Origin: Megalobrama amblycephala
Taxonomy: Eukaryota > Chordata > Actinopteri > Cypriniformes > Xenocyprididae
NCBI RefSeq assembly: GCF_018812025.1
Contig: NC_063052.1
Coordinates: forward strand, 16,206,186-16,270,185
DNA: 64,000 bases
Direction: 5' to 3'
The notes under the pieces were generated by a model that ran no database searches, was not told the origin of the DNA, and saw only the letters and a program-made list of their open reading frames with translations. Position numbers and translations under genes: made by a program. Below are positions 21,250 through 31,840 of the stretch, piece by piece. Each line of letters starts with the position of its first letter. The first letter of the stretch is position 1.

Positions 21250-22035
21250 ATATAAGACACAACAACACATCACCTCATCTCAGCATATGAAGGAATAATT
21301 TTCAATTTCTGGAGTATTAAATGTTCAGTGTTATTTAAAGCTATTCAGAATTATTAGCAATAAACATTGTTTAATCATATTTTGCCCCTTTTAAATCTTA
21401 ATTATTAGAGACAATTATCAATACAACTGATTCTTGTTGAATGTTCTTTTGTCATTGTTGGACTGCAGTGAGTGCAACAAGACACTTCTAGACTACTATA
21501 TACAATATCTTTATACCCTGACTGTAATTGTCCAAACAAAAGTTGTTGTTTTTTTGTTTTGTTTTGTTTTATTAGTAAAACCTCCATTGCATATCATGCT
21601 CTCAAAGAAACACCACTAACAGTTGTTATTAATTAAAAGTGACTGGTATATAGTGATTTGTACTATTAATAGTACATGTTGTATTAAATTACAAATTTAT
21701 TCAATAGTCAATTTAGTGAGATAGTACAACTATATCATTAAGAGTACATTGTCCATTCACCTAATGAAACTCATTGTGCAATAAGTAGCTGTGACGTTTT
21801 TAATGTAATTTAATCTAGCTGCTCTTAATTTTTGCAAAGTATGAGTGTGACTTACTCTGATATTATGATTTTCTGAAAGTAACAACAATAATTAAAGAAC
21901 AGTAGCACAGCTACATAGTCTTTTTAACAAAGAGCTGTGTTACAAGTGTGAATAGTTTTGCAAATTTCTTAAAAAAAAAAAACAAAAAAAAAAAAATTAT
22001 AATGTTACCCTGGTGTAGAGAGTGCATAAACATTC
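21250..22035. other. First introns of lectin gene 2
   Basis: AT-rich intron colinear with 11,780-12,810; poly-A at 21,970-21,996. No other gene is seen. Confidence 0.6.
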
Positions 22036-22042
22036 AACTCAC

Positions 22043-22340
22043 CTGGAATTCATCACTGTATCAACCTCACAAAAGACCTTCACAATTCAGCAGTTTTCTG
22101 CTTTTAAACAAAATACATTTTTATATAATAAATAGAATTAATAATATTTTTATAAACAATTGCTATATTTATTATTTTTACAATATATTATTCATACAAG
22201 AAATATTATGCCATCAAAACATTTCAAACCAAAAATGTGCTATTAAACAGATATGAAAATTAATACACACCAGCAGTCTGTGAAGAGGGTCTAGTTGAAT
22301 AATTTTGTGCTCAGAAATGATGCTCTATTTATTGTTGAAT
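22043..22340 (-). promoter_or_regulatory. Core promoter and leader exons of lectin gene 2
   Basis: Minus-strand TATA-like AATAAATAG (22,333-22,325), leader exon ending at 22,271 before GTGTGT, second leader exon ending at 22,043 (AATTCCAG before GTGAGT). The next acceptor, TATATCAG, abuts the G that precedes the start ATG of the signal exon. The arrangement is shared by three copies in the window. Confidence 0.5.
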
Positions 22341-22690
22341 TAAGGCCCTCCCAACCAAATAAATCTTATCTGATATCTGAAAAATCAACATTAGATTGGA
22401 CATATTACAAAAGAGTCCACATTTAATAATACAAACACTGAGAAAATATTTGTACTTGCCTTTACATGTCCTCCTACAAAAGCAAAACCTTTTTACATTT
22501 GCACAAAGGAAAGACATTGTAGAATACAGCATGGTGGATGTTGTTTTAGAAAAGTGAAATAAGTTATATAAATAGTGCCAGGAAACAGAGGGAGGGAGTG
22601 GGCGGGTGGGGACAGGACCAGGCAAAAAGTTTGGGGCTGACCAGGGAGGTACTGGTTTGGGGAATCATAACAGCCAGGAAATCTAGAGGG

Positions 22691-23437
22691 TGCAACACTG
22701 GACTGGGCTCAGGGGCTGGAGCAGACACTGAACTGGGCTCTGGGGCTGGAGCTGACACTAGACTGGGCTCTGGGGCTGGAGCTGACACTAGACTGGGCTC
22801 AGGGGCTGGAGCTGACACTAGACTGGGCTCAGGGGCTGGAGGTGACACTGAACTGGGCTTTGGGGCTGGAGCCAACACTGAACTGGGCTCTGGGGCTGGA
22901 GCTGACACTAGACTGGGCTCTGGGGCTGGAGCTGACACTAGACTGGGCTCAGGGGCTGGAGCTGACACTAGACTGGGCTCAGGGGCTGGAGCTGACACTA
23001 GACTGGGCTCAGGGGCTGGAGCAGACACTGAACTGGGCTCTGGGGCTGGAGCTGACACTAGACTGGGCTCTGGGGCTGGAGCTGACACTAGACTGGGCTC
23101 AGGGGCTGGAGCTGACACTAGACTGGGCTCAGGGGCTGGAGGTGACACTGAACTGGGCTTTGGGGCTGGAGCCAACACTGAACTGGGCTCTGGGGCTGGA
23201 GCTGACACTAGACTGGGCTCTGGGGCTGGAGCTGACACTAGACTGGGCTCAGGGGCTGGAGCTGACACTAGACTGGGCTCAGGGGCTGGAGGTGACACTG
23301 AACTGGGCTTTGGGGCTGGAGCCAACACTGAACTGGGCTCTGGGGCTGGAGCTGACACTAGACTGGGCTCTGGGGCTGGAGCTGACACTAGACTGGGCTC
23401 AGGGGCTGGAGCTGACACTGAACTGGGCTCTGGGGCT
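22691..23437. repeat. 30-bp minisatellite, about 25 units
   Basis: Perfect-period 30-bp tandem array with unit GGGGCTGGAGCTGACACTAG plus ACTGGGCTCW. Variant units (GAGCCAACACTGAAC after GGGCTT) recur at 22,861, 23,161 and 23,311, i.e. spaced by 300 and 150 bp, so the array has higher-order structure. The 30-bp period keeps all six frames open, which explains the long open frames on both strands. Confidence 0.95.
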
Positions 23438-23463
23438 GGTTAGGGTTAGGGTAACCCTAACCC
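23438..23463. repeat. Telomere-like palindrome
   Basis: Two TTAGGG units are followed immediately by two CCCTAA-phase units in the opposite orientation, giving 10-bp hairpin arms (GGGTTAGGGT / ACCCTAACCC) with a one-base loop. It sits at the junction of the minisatellite and the unique coding part. Confidence 0.9.
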
Positions 23464-24040
23464 AGTCGATACTGGACTCAGGCTCTGAAATTACTTTCTG
23501 GAGCGCTTTCTGGAACAGCCTCTTTGGAGCAGACTCAGGAACTCCTCTCTCTTGAGCAGGCTCTGGAGCTTCACTCACAAGCACAGACTGGGAGGTTATA
23601 CTTTCAGGAACTGACTGCACGGCACAGGCCTTTCCCTTTCTCCCCTTCTGATGGCTTGATGAAGTGTGCTTGACTGCTCCAGGGGTACTTGCAGTTAACT
23701 CTGCAAACTCAGGCGGAACTGCAGTGATATCCGCCGATCCAGCAGTGACTAAAATGGACTCGGCAGACTCTGGGGTGACTAGAACAGACATGACTTACTC
23801 TGGGGTGGTAGTTGAGGAAGGGAGGACAGGGTGGTCAATGCAGGCAAATTCTTGTTGACATTGTTATATGCTGATTTGCTGCTAAACAAAAATTTCTGAT
23901 TATTAACAATGTTCAAAACAGTTGTGTAATTTTCTCAGGAATCCTTGTTTAGAAACTGCAGCTTTGATCACAGGAATAAATATATTTTAAAATATATTCA
24001 TATAGTAAACAGTAATTATATTGTAATAATATTTCACAAT

Positions 24041-24043
<3 letters not shown>

Positions 24044-24092
<49 letters not shown>
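24044..24092. repeat. (GT)n microsatellite
   Basis: About 23 GT units. Confidence 0.95.
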
Positions 24093-24094
<2 letters not shown>

Positions 24095-24109
24095 AATCAA
24101 ATCAATGCA

Positions 24110-24780
24110 GCCTTGGACTTCTTTTAAAAACATAAAAAATCTTGCCATTCCCAAACTTTTGAATGGAAGTGTAAATTGCTTTATGGTCATGTGTATTGGT
24201 TATCGCATTGGTTTTATTGGTTTTATATACAGTGAATAAAGAGTTCAAGAGTCTTTTTGTTAAAGAGTTTTGTCCACCAGTTGAGTTGGGTAGCAACAAA
24301 TATTAATCTGTCCAACACATTAAGCTATTGAATTGCTTCAAAAGACTTGCAATATAGTACGGTGCACAAAAATGTTAAGGTGCTTTATAACATTTTTGCC
24401 ATTTCCGAATCTTAACAAACTTGAATGTGCACAGCATCAGATTTGGATTGGTCCTGAGTAATACCAGATCCTGCAAAAAAGTGGCAGTATTGAGAACTGA
24501 GAATCAGATTGGTGAAGAAAAGCATTTCATGCAATTCAAATATAATTAGCCTAAATAAAATGCCTCAAGTTGTAAGTACAGTCTGGGCTGTCTTTTTCTC
24601 TCAACTCTTCAATAGGTAGATCTTGCCTTAAATCAGGGCTGTAGACAGGGATATTGGGCTCAGAAAGTTTGATGACCACTCTCTTACGCTGTACACAAAA
24701 CTGTAAGGATTTGAGTTGTATTCAGGTTTGGTTCAACAGTATGTCCTGATCAATATAATAATATGCTACAGTATCATTAA
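24110..24780. other. No gene recognised
   Basis: AT-rich intergenic DNA without a supportable coding frame. Confidence 0.4.
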
Positions 24781-24784
24781 AATT

Positions 24785-25030
24785 TTAAAAGAGTAAAATT
24801 GAAACACTTTTCCTGGTATACAGGACAGAAACATTAATTTGTTGTTTTGTAGTTAAAAAGGTTGTGTGCTCAGTGTAAACAGTATTCATTTTCATTTGTG
24901 CAGTTAGGTACTTTTTGGTTGTGTTTACTTTCATTAAATAAGGAAGAACTGTGTAGCGCTCAGTAAATATAACACAACAGCGGCTATTTGCACTAAGTGA
25001 AAGTACCAATGGATTCTATTTCTGAGACAT
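24785..25030. repeat. Segmental duplicate flank block (copy 2 of 3)
   Basis: Near-identical to 13,850-14,085, including CTTTTCCTGGTATACAGGAC and ACTTTTTGGTTGTGTTTAC. It marks the upstream edge of the second lectin duplicon copy before the retroelement block begins. Confidence 0.75.
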
Positions 25031-25189
25031 GCCGTCATGTTGACCGAATCCAACTCCATACTGAGAAAAGAGATACTTTGTAAGGGGGAGAAATTAGCCT
25101 TTTCCCAGTTGACCCAAATCCCCAAAATAGCTGAGCTGCCTGAGCACCAGGTCCCTGTGTCCACACAAACAATTTCAAGAGTGAGCTAG

Positions 25190-25548
25190 AATGAAGCGGT
25201 CAAAGAGATAGTTGAGGACATGAATGCCCACTTGTACTGGTATGCCTGACCTTTAAAAGTAAACCATAGAAACAGTCTGTGTCGAGCCAAAATCAAAACA
25301 TGGAACAACGCATCCTTCTGGTTGATTGTTGCAAACTAATCTTGGGGGCGAACGCACATGAGAATGCATTTCTGCATATGCATCTTGAACAGAAGTTTAT
25401 GAAGGGCCTGATTCAAGACACACAGATCCAAGATCAGCCGTAACCCACTGCCTTTCTTGGGTATGATGAAGTATGGGCTGTAGAACCCTGACTTCATCTT
25501 TGCTGGAGGGACCAGCTTTATTGCGGGAGGACCACAATCTCCGCACAC
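25190..25548 (-). pseudogene. DIRS-type reverse transcriptase fragment
   Basis: The minus strand encodes GFYSPYFIIPKKGSGLRLIL then DLCVLNQALHKL, matching the N-terminal RT blocks of DIRS retroelements. The frame meets a stop and then continues with FATINQKDALFHV, the first catalytic-aspartate block. It is a decayed internal fragment with no DIRS termini next to it, and separate from the DIRS copy at 45-49 kb. Confidence 0.65.
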
Positions 25549-25743
25549 AGGACAGGGGTATCTTTTGAGCTACTCAAAAGCATCATTTGCAGAGGGCTTC
25601 CGGTTATGTCACCTGCAGAGTAGACGCTTGTGCGACGCGCTCCCTTTAAACTTTTCATTTACGTATTTTCTAACCTCACCGTTTTTGTTCTTTCTTGGCA
25701 GCTTTTGTTTATTAATAGTTTTTGCACTAAAATCTCACACAGT

Positions 25744-26426
25744 ATGTCAAAAGGAAAAGGTAAGCAGGTGGAAAAAGATCGAGAAGCCACTTCATCACCT
25801 GGCACTAGCATCACGCTAGCTGAAATTAGCGCCTTGTACGAGGAGCTCAGAGCCTCTTTAGCCGCAGACTTTAAAGCCTCGTTTGAGAGCCTGGATACCA
25901 AGTTAGACAACATTCATTCCACGGTTGCTGCTCACGATCAACGTATCGAATCCCTTGAGTCCGGGCTCACGGAGGTCGACCAACGTCTAAAGTTTCGGAC
26001 TTAGAGGGGCGTAGCCGACGGCAGCATCATGGGCCTACCTGAGTCCATTGAAGGTCCACGGCCAACTATCTTCTTCTCCCAACTTCTTGTCGTCGCCGCC
26101 TGAGCTGGACAGAGCTCACCGAACCCCCGCTCCCAAGCCAGCTTCGGGGCAGAGACCACGAGGACTTGATTATTCGCGAGTCCCGTAAAAAAGGCACCCT
26201 GACCTATCAAGGCCACACGATTTGGATCTTTGAAGATTATAGTCCTGATGTCGTGAAGCTGCGTGGTGAGTTCAAAGACGCAATGGCGGAACTTTACAAA
26301 CGCGGACTTAAACCTGCTCTCCTCTTCAAAGCCAGATTACGCATCATACTTACCAATGGTAAGAAAATGTTGTTGCTATCGGCTTCTGAAGCTAACAACT
26401 TCGTTCGCAGTTTAGAAGCACAGTAG
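25744..26426 (+). pseudogene. LINE ORF1 (L1-type chaperone-like protein), frame-shifted
   Basis: Starts MSKGKGKQVEKDREATSSP, followed by a coiled-coil-like stretch (DTKLDNIHSTVAAHDQRIES). The frame hits TAG at 26,002-26,004. The middle (IMGLPESIEGPRPT, about 26,026-26,070) and C-terminal parts (EDLIIRESRKKGTLTYQGH to 26,426) continue in other frames. The layout, coiled coil then RNA-recognition and C-terminal domains, matches L1 ORF1p, which binds LINE RNA and forms trimers. At least two disruptions make this copy non-functional. Confidence 0.7.
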
Positions 26427-27150
26427 TTTACATTGAAGCTTTGGGCTGCGGCCAGTTACTTGGGTATCTTATTGACGATATGTAGTTTTTTGTTGTTGTT
26501 TTTGTTTTTTCCTTTTCTTTCCCCTGCGCCTGGCTCATGTTAGTTTAATTAAGTTTTGGTTTCATCGCATCTGCCACTTGAAAGGGCTACTGTTTTTGTA
26601 TAATGCTATCTTCCGTAGGCACTTAATTTTTTAGTTATTCTCTGAATGATGTCTTTTTGATGTTTTTTTTTTTTTTTTTTTTTCGATTATGGAGCCACTT
26701 AACTGCAGACGATTTGACCCTTGTAAATAGTTTTTATTTGTAAAAGTTCCTTATCCCTGTGCTCTGTTTAATACACAACGTTTGTGTAATTTATTTTATT
26801 TTTTTATTTTTTTTTATTTTGTTTGTTAACTGTTTATACAGTTGTATATGGTTGGCATAAATATAATTGAGAGGTTGTGCTGCAAAATATAGGGAGGGCT
26901 TGTTGTCGGCAAGTTTGCTGGTTAAAGTGTTCTTCGAAGCAGACCATTGTATCTGCATCTGATAGGGGTTTTGGGGTGGGGTCATGTATGTGGGTCGTTT
27001 TTTTTTTTTTTTTTTTTTTCTCTCTTTATATTTACTTTCTTACTACTTACATTTATTTTGGGAGTACAACCTTTCCCATCTAACCTATGTGCTACAAGCA
27101 AAGAATATTTGTCTCCGACAAAGGGTTATATTACATTCATAACAGGGTTT
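26427..27150 (+). other. Spacer between LINE ORF1 and ORF2
   Basis: T-rich sequence with long poly-T tracts at 26,663-26,683 and 27,000-27,019 and no coding frame of note. Confidence 0.6.
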
Positions 27151-27151
27151 T

Positions 27152-27639
27152 ATGCCTTCTGTAATTAGAGCTACACCACCTAGTGGTTCACTTAGGTTCG
27201 CCAGCTGGAATGTCAAAGGGCTTAATTCACCAGTAAAACGTAATAAACTTCTCAATCATTTAAAGCATTTTAACACCAAAATAGCTTTTATTCAAGAAAC
27301 TCACCTTACGATTGCAGACCACTTAAAGATCAAAAGGGACTGGGTAGGCCAGCTTTACCACTCTTCTTTTTCTAGTAAGTCACGGGGCGTGGCTATTCTT
27401 ATACATAGATCAGTCCATTTTTCTATGTCCAAGGTCATCTCCGACACAAATGGACGCTTTATTATTATCACAGGCCATATTAACGGGGTGCGTCTAGTGT
27501 TAGTGAATGTGTACGTACCAAATTGGGACAATGATGTTTTTCTCAATAATTTCTTATTTTCCCTCCCTGATTTAAATTCTAGCCAACTCATTCTAGTTGG
27601 AGATTTTAATTGTTGTCTGAATCCTCTTTTAGATTGTTC
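27152..27639 (+). pseudogene. LINE ORF2, apurinic-like endonuclease domain (N-terminal part)
   Basis: Endonuclease motifs are visible: FASWNVKGLNSPVKRNKLL (Asn of the first block), AFIQETHL (catalytic Glu), NVYVPNWD and LILVGDFNC (Asp/Asn). The domain is cut by the LTR element at 27,640. The last codons before the stop at 27,661 come from the LTR. The frame resumes beyond 33,825. This enzyme would nick the genomic target for insertion. Confidence 0.8.
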
Positions 27640-27939
27640 TGTTACGTTAGCTGGTGTATAAAGCACACGACGAGGAGATATATATAAAACAAGTCTTTTA
27701 CTAGATAATCCACAGGAGAGAACAGGAACAGGCAGAACATACACCAACATATACTCGAACAATACCGGACAACACAAGACTAGAAACACAGGGCTTGTAT
27801 ACAAGGGATAACAAGGAGGGTGATTAGACACAGCTGAATGTGATGATTGGAGTGCTCAGTAACCATGGTGATAAACTAGTGGCTGAAAATGGAACAACAC
27901 AAGTCCAAAACAAGTCCAAAACAGAGTGCACATGTAACA
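27640..27939 (-). repeat. Gypsy-like element, 3' LTR
   Basis: 300 bp, TG...CA ends with 6-bp inverted termini (TGTTAC/GTAACA), TSD TGTTC on its left side. It is the 3' LTR in the element's minus orientation. Confidence 0.9.
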
Positions 27940-28663
27940 TATCGCCCCCTCCTGGAAAGGCGCCATAGAGAGGGGAAGATGAAAGAAGAGATGGTGCAGA
28001 TGGTGTAGGCGGTGGTTCGGGAGGCGGACGGCTATCCGGGAGGAGGCGAAGTGCCGGAGTCCAGGGAGGTGCAGAAGTTGGTGAAGTCCAGGGCGGTGAA
28101 GATGGTGGTGAAATCCAGTGAATGGCCTTGAGCAGAGAAGTCCAGATGATGCTCCAGGCCACAGCCAGGACGCCGACCCACGGAGGCATTGCTGGAGGGA
28201 GGAGCCGAGGTGGTGAATCGCTCCAAACCACCTTGGGGAGGCGTGGAAGCAGCGCAGCTGATGTAGAGGGATCCTTGGGCCAAGACAGAGAGCCGAAGGA
28301 GCGGAGTGATGGCGATGACCTCAGAGTCCGCAACGAAGTCCTCGCGACGTCCCCCCGAGGCAGCAGCAGGGTACCGGAGGGCTGAGGTGGAGCTGGAATG
28401 ACTGAGGGCCGAGGCGGAGTCTGAGGGAAGGTGGAGCCCAACAGAGCCGTAGGGGTGGATGGTCGGAGAAACTCGAACGACCCGTAAGTCCGTGGCGAAG
28501 TGATGGTGATGACTGACCCAGGCGGAGTCGCAGGACCGAGGGAGTCCAGTGGAGCCGAACGCTCGATGGTCGCTGCTGTAGACGAGGGTGGCAGGAGCAG
28601 AGGCGGAGGAGTCAGGACGATCAGTCGAGGTGTAACGACGTGACCTGAGGCCGGGGGCGGAGC
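27940..28663 (-). CDS. Gag-like ORF of the gypsy-like element, C-terminal Pro/Ser-rich part
   Basis: The minus strand encodes a Pro/Ser/Thr-rich region (e.g. TPPRPSVIPAPPQPSGTLLL) that runs to a FPGGGDMLHVHSV end and stops within the LTR at about 27,824. It is the continuation of the Gag-like frame at 33,171-33,491, separated from it by the copia insertion. No zinc knuckle, protease, RT or integrase is seen. It has no assigned enzymatic role and would serve in particle formation if translated. Confidence 0.6.
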
Positions 28664-28668
28664 CGCAG

Positions 28669-28885
28669 TGTTGACATATGTAATTGTATATGTTCTTTAA
28701 TTGACTGTGATCTGTTTTCCATGAAGTGGGAGGAGTAATATACACAGGTGTGCAATCATTAATAAAAAGGCCGCTGCTCTCTTGTGCGAGCGTGCAGGCT
28801 AAACGCCAGATAATGTCTGAGTTGTAAGTTAATCCTTCGTCATGTTACCGGTTACCTAGCTCTAATTGAGATGGCAGCGCCAACA
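28669..28885 (+). repeat. Copia 5' LTR
   Basis: 217 bp, TGTTGACATATG...GCGCCAACA. Contains AATAAAAAGG near its middle and the gag start codon (28,871) in its last 15 bases. By eye it is identical to the 3' LTR. Confidence 0.95.
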
Positions 28886-31840
28886 GGTTATGGGCCCAGT
28901 AAAGAGTTTGGGAACCGATGGAACCGTTTATGTTTCGACGGAGATGAAAAGAATTATGAACTGTGGGAAACAAAGTTCCTGGCACATTTGCGTCTTCTGG
29001 GTTTGAAATCCACCATACTGGGTGAAGCCTCTGCCGTGGACGATGAGGGCGCGGAGGTGGAAGACGACAGTAAAAATGAAGAGGCATATGCAGTTCTGAT
29101 CCAATTATTAGACGATAAGAGTATGTCGCTTGTGATGAGAGAGGCTGCGGATGATGGCAAAAAGGCGTTACAGATTTTGAGAGATCACTACGCTGGTAAG
29201 GGGAAGCCACGTGTGATAAGTTTGTATACGGAGTTGACATCTCTTCAGAAAGGTGTAAATGAAACCGTTACAGATTATATCATTCGCGCAGAGACGGCCA
29301 TCACAGCATTGCGGAATGCGGGAGAGACTTTGAGCGATGATTTATTGACTGCCATAATTATAAAGGGTTTGCCCGATACTTTCAAACCATTCTCTATTTT
29401 TATTACGCAGAGTGATGAAAAACTAACATTTGCCGACTTTAAAGTAAAACTGAGGAGCTATGAAAGCACAGAGAAGTTTGGCATTGCTGGTTCGGGAGAG
29501 GACAGCGTAGTGAAAGTTAAAGGAAGGGACAATTGGAGTACGAGACTCACCTGTTACAACTGTGGCCAGAAAGGTCACAAAGCCGCGGAGTGCACGGTGG
29601 TTGCTGGGGAGCGCGGGGAACGGAGACAATGGTGTAGTTTCTGTAAAAACACCTCACATAAAGACGTGCACTGTCGTCGAAGAAAGCGGGATAAAGTGAA
29701 GCAAACGGTGGATGAAGAGGAGGATCACACATTTGCGTTTATGGTGGAGCAGGTGACTAAAGTCCCGACTGATGGAGTGGAAATGAAAGGCCTCATGGTG
29801 GATTCTGGAGCTACTAAACACATCGTTACGGACATTGAGAAGTTCGTGGATTTCGACTTAAGTTTCAAGCCTCAGAGTCACATTCTGGAGCTGGCTGATG
29901 GAGAGCGGGCCAGTGGTATCGCGCTGAAGAAAGGTACCGCTAAATTGCGTTTGAGAAATAGGAATGGCCGCATTGTGGACATGATGTTGACGGAGGCACT
30001 TTATGTGCCATCATTTTCTCAAGACATCTTTTCCGTCAAAGCGGCAATTTCACACGGAGCGACAGTAATCTTCAAAGAGGGACAGAATCGACTCATTCAC
30101 AAAAATGGTACAACTTTTGATATTCATATGTATGACAGACTGTTTTATTTGAGTACTGTTGCTAATGAGATTGATGAGTGTAACGCCTGCTATGATATTC
30201 AGACATGGCATGAAATACTGGGTCATTGTAATTATGATGATGTGTTAAAGTTGGAGAATGTTACAGATGGGATGAAAATTAGAGGTAAAATTGACAGATC
30301 CAATTTGAAATGTGAAGTGTGTGTAAAAGGCAAATTTGCTCAGAACAGAAATAGAGATCTAGATGAGAAAGCAAAAGAAGTATTTGCACTTGTTCATGCA
30401 GATCTGGCTGGTCCTATAGAACCAGCAGGGAAAGATGGGTTCAGATTTGCCTTAGCATTCACAGATGACTATTCAGGAGCTGTGTTTACCTATTTTTTGA
30501 AGAACAAAAGTGACACTGCCAAGGCTACTGAGAAATTCATTGCTGATGTTGCACCATATGGTAAAATCAAATGTATTAGATCAGATAATGGAACTGAGTT
30601 TACATCCTCTGTATTTCAATCATTGCTCAGCAAAAATGCTATTAGACATGAAACCTCAGCTCCTTATTCACCCCATCAAAATGGGACAGCTGAAAGAGCT
30701 TGGAGGACTTTGTTTGAAATGGCAAGATGTATGCTAATTGAGAGTAAATTACCAAAAGAATTGTGGACATATGCAGTACAGACCGCTGCTATAATTAGAA
30801 ACAGATGTTATAATGGACGTCTGGGACAAACTCCATACTATCTGATAACTGGAAAAAAACCTGACCTATCCAAAATGAGAATGTTTGGGTTAGAGTGTTA
30901 TGCATACAAGTATGACAAGAAAAAGTTGGATGAGCGATGTGAAAAGGGTATATTTGTTGGTTATGACAAAAATAGCCCTGCTTATCTTGTTTTCTATCCA
31001 GACACAGGGAGAGTGCTCAAGAGTAGACTGGTGAAGTTTGTCACAAAGAGTACAAATGAAAGGGATACTCAGACAATGGAGGATGTGGATGAATATTTGG
31101 AATACAGGAGGGAGGTTGAAACCTTAGTACCAAAACTAGATAGGCCTAAAGTAATTTCACAAGAAATGAAAGTTGAGGGTGAAGTCAGTACAAAGGGTGA
31201 AAAAGAGAGTGATCTAGGTACTAGATATCCAAAAAGAGAAAGAAGACCCCCCCAGTACTTTGCAGACTATGATTATGAGGTTAAAGATGATGCAGATCAG
31301 CCATTGACTATTGACTATTGCTATCGTGTTGCATGTGATGTTCCCCAGACACTGAAGGAAGCCTTAGGCTCTTTAAATTCAGAGCAGTGGGTTGAAGCTA
31401 TGGAAGATGAGATGAACTCTCTGGAAGAGAATAATACTTTCACATTAACAACCTTACCAGAAGGTAAACGGGCAGTAGGGGGAAGATGGGTTTATGCTAT
31501 AAAGGAAAATCCTGATAGGAGAGTATATAAAGCCAGGTATGTGGCAAAGGGTTATAGTCAAGTGGCAGGTATTGATTATAACGAGACATTTTCACCAACT
31601 GCTGATATAACTTCGGTACGTGTTTTAATGCAGCTTGCAGCACAACATGATTTGATGTTGCATCAGATGGATGTTAAAACTGCATATCTGCATGCTCCTA
31701 TAGATTGTGAAATTTATATGAAGCAACCTGAAGGATTTGAAGTTGAGTCAAAAACAGGAGAAGAATTGGTATGTAAGCTCAATAAATCACTGTATGGTCT
31801 GAAGCCAATCAGGACGAAATTGGAACAAGATGCTGCATGA
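28871..31840 (+). CDS. Copia gag-pol, part 1 (Gag, protease, integrase, start of RT)
   Basis: 989 codons from an ATG inside the 5' LTR. Gag N-terminal domain (about 1-220); two zinc knuckles CX2CX4HX4C (first at residue 228, CYNCGQKGHKAAEC; second CSFCKNTSHKDVHC); protease with VDSGATKH (Asp 311); integrase with HHCC finger (HEILGHCN ... CEVC) and catalytic Asp 511 (or 532), Asp 572 and Glu 608, the last two 35 residues apart; then RT with QMDVKTAYLHAP. Just after KSLYGLK the frame is lost to one extra C in a CC doublet near 31,804 and ends at 31,840. The polyprotein would build the particle, copy the RNA and integrate the cDNA; the break removes RT from this product. Confidence 0.93.
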   Translation: MAAPTGYGPSKEFGNRWNRLCFDGDEKNYELWETKFLAHLRLLGLKSTILGEASAVDDEGAEVEDDSKNEEAYAVLIQLLDDKSMSLVMREAADDGKKALQILRDHYAGKGKPRVISLYTELTSLQKGVNETVTDYIIRAETAITALRNAGETLSDDLLTAIIIKGLPDTFKPFSIFITQSDEKLTFADFKVKLRSYESTEKFGIAGSGEDSVVKVKGRDNWSTRLTCYNCGQKGHKAAECTVVAGERGERRQWCSFCKNTSHKDVHCRRRKRDKVKQTVDEEEDHTFAFMVEQVTKVPTDGVEMKGLMVDSGATKHIVTDIEKFVDFDLSFKPQSHILELADGERASGIALKKGTAKLRLRNRNGRIVDMMLTEALYVPSFSQDIFSVKAAISHGATVIFKEGQNRLIHKNGTTFDIHMYDRLFYLSTVANEIDECNACYDIQTWHEILGHCNYDDVLKLENVTDGMKIRGKIDRSNLKCEVCVKGKFAQNRNRDLDEKAKEVFALVHADLAGPIEPAGKDGFRFALAFTDDYSGAVFTYFLKNKSDTAKATEKFIADVAPYGKIKCIRSDNGTEFTSSVFQSLLSKNAIRHETSAPYSPHQNGTAERAWRTLFEMARCMLIESKLPKELWTYAVQTAAIIRNRCYNGRLGQTPYYLITGKKPDLSKMRMFGLECYAYKYDKKKLDERCEKGIFVGYDKNSPAYLVFYPDTGRVLKSRLVKFVTKSTNERDTQTMEDVDEYLEYRREVETLVPKLDRPKVISQEMKVEGEVSTKGEKESDLGTRYPKRERRPPQYFADYDYEVKDDADQPLTIDYCYRVACDVPQTLKEALGSLNSEQWVEAMEDEMNSLEENNTFTLTTLPEGKRAVGGRWVYAIKENPDRRVYKARYVAKGYSQVAGIDYNETFSPTADITSVRVLMQLAAQHDLMLHQMDVKTAYLHAPIDCEIYMKQPEGFEVESKTGEELVCKLNKSLYGLKPIRTKLEQDAA
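28886..28900 (+). promoter_or_regulatory. Copia primer-binding site (half-tRNA type)
   Basis: Directly after the LTR comes GGTTATGGGCCCAG, complementary to the anticodon arm (CTGGGCCCATAACC) of initiator methionine tRNA rather than to its 3' end. Drosophila copia uses the same arrangement with a cleaved half-tRNA primer. Here the site is also translated as part of Gag. Confidence 0.85.

Larger units (their letters stand above)
22564..23791 (-). pseudogene. Pro/Ser-rich repeat protein frame of an unidentified repetitive element
   Basis: A minus-strand frame starts at 23,791 with a unique part (MSVLVTPESAESILVTAGSA onward, about 110 residues) and leads into a decapeptide repeat of the type SAPAPEPSLV for about 25 units, ending at 22,564 with a unique tail. 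The two parts are in different frames as they stand: a 25-bp telomere-like palindrome at 23,438-23,463 separates them, and without it they would be in frame. No known domain is seen. Similar minisatellite-bearing Pro-rich proteins occur in non-autonomous LTR elements of fish, but no LTRs were found here. Confidence 0.4.
25600..27639 (+). mobile_element. L1-like LINE, 5' half (ORF1 and start of ORF2)
   Basis: 5' part of an L1/Tx1-type element of fish: short leader, ORF1 nucleic-acid-binding protein, poly-T-rich spacer, then the ORF2 endonuclease. It is interrupted at 27,640 by an LTR element and resumes at 33,826 after that element's right target duplicate. Together the halves make about 5 kb of LINE sequence, ending truncated at about 36,785. 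Confidence 0.8.

Noticed and set aside
22691..23437. CRISPR-like regular repeats
   Set aside because: Units are contiguous with no unique spacers, in a vertebrate genome; it is a minisatellite.
22598..23555. Long plus-strand open frames (GSGAGADTRL and ELTLDWALGL repeats)
   Set aside because: They are by-products of a 30-bp tandem array whose period is a multiple of three; only the minus-strand frame joins to a non-repetitive coding part.
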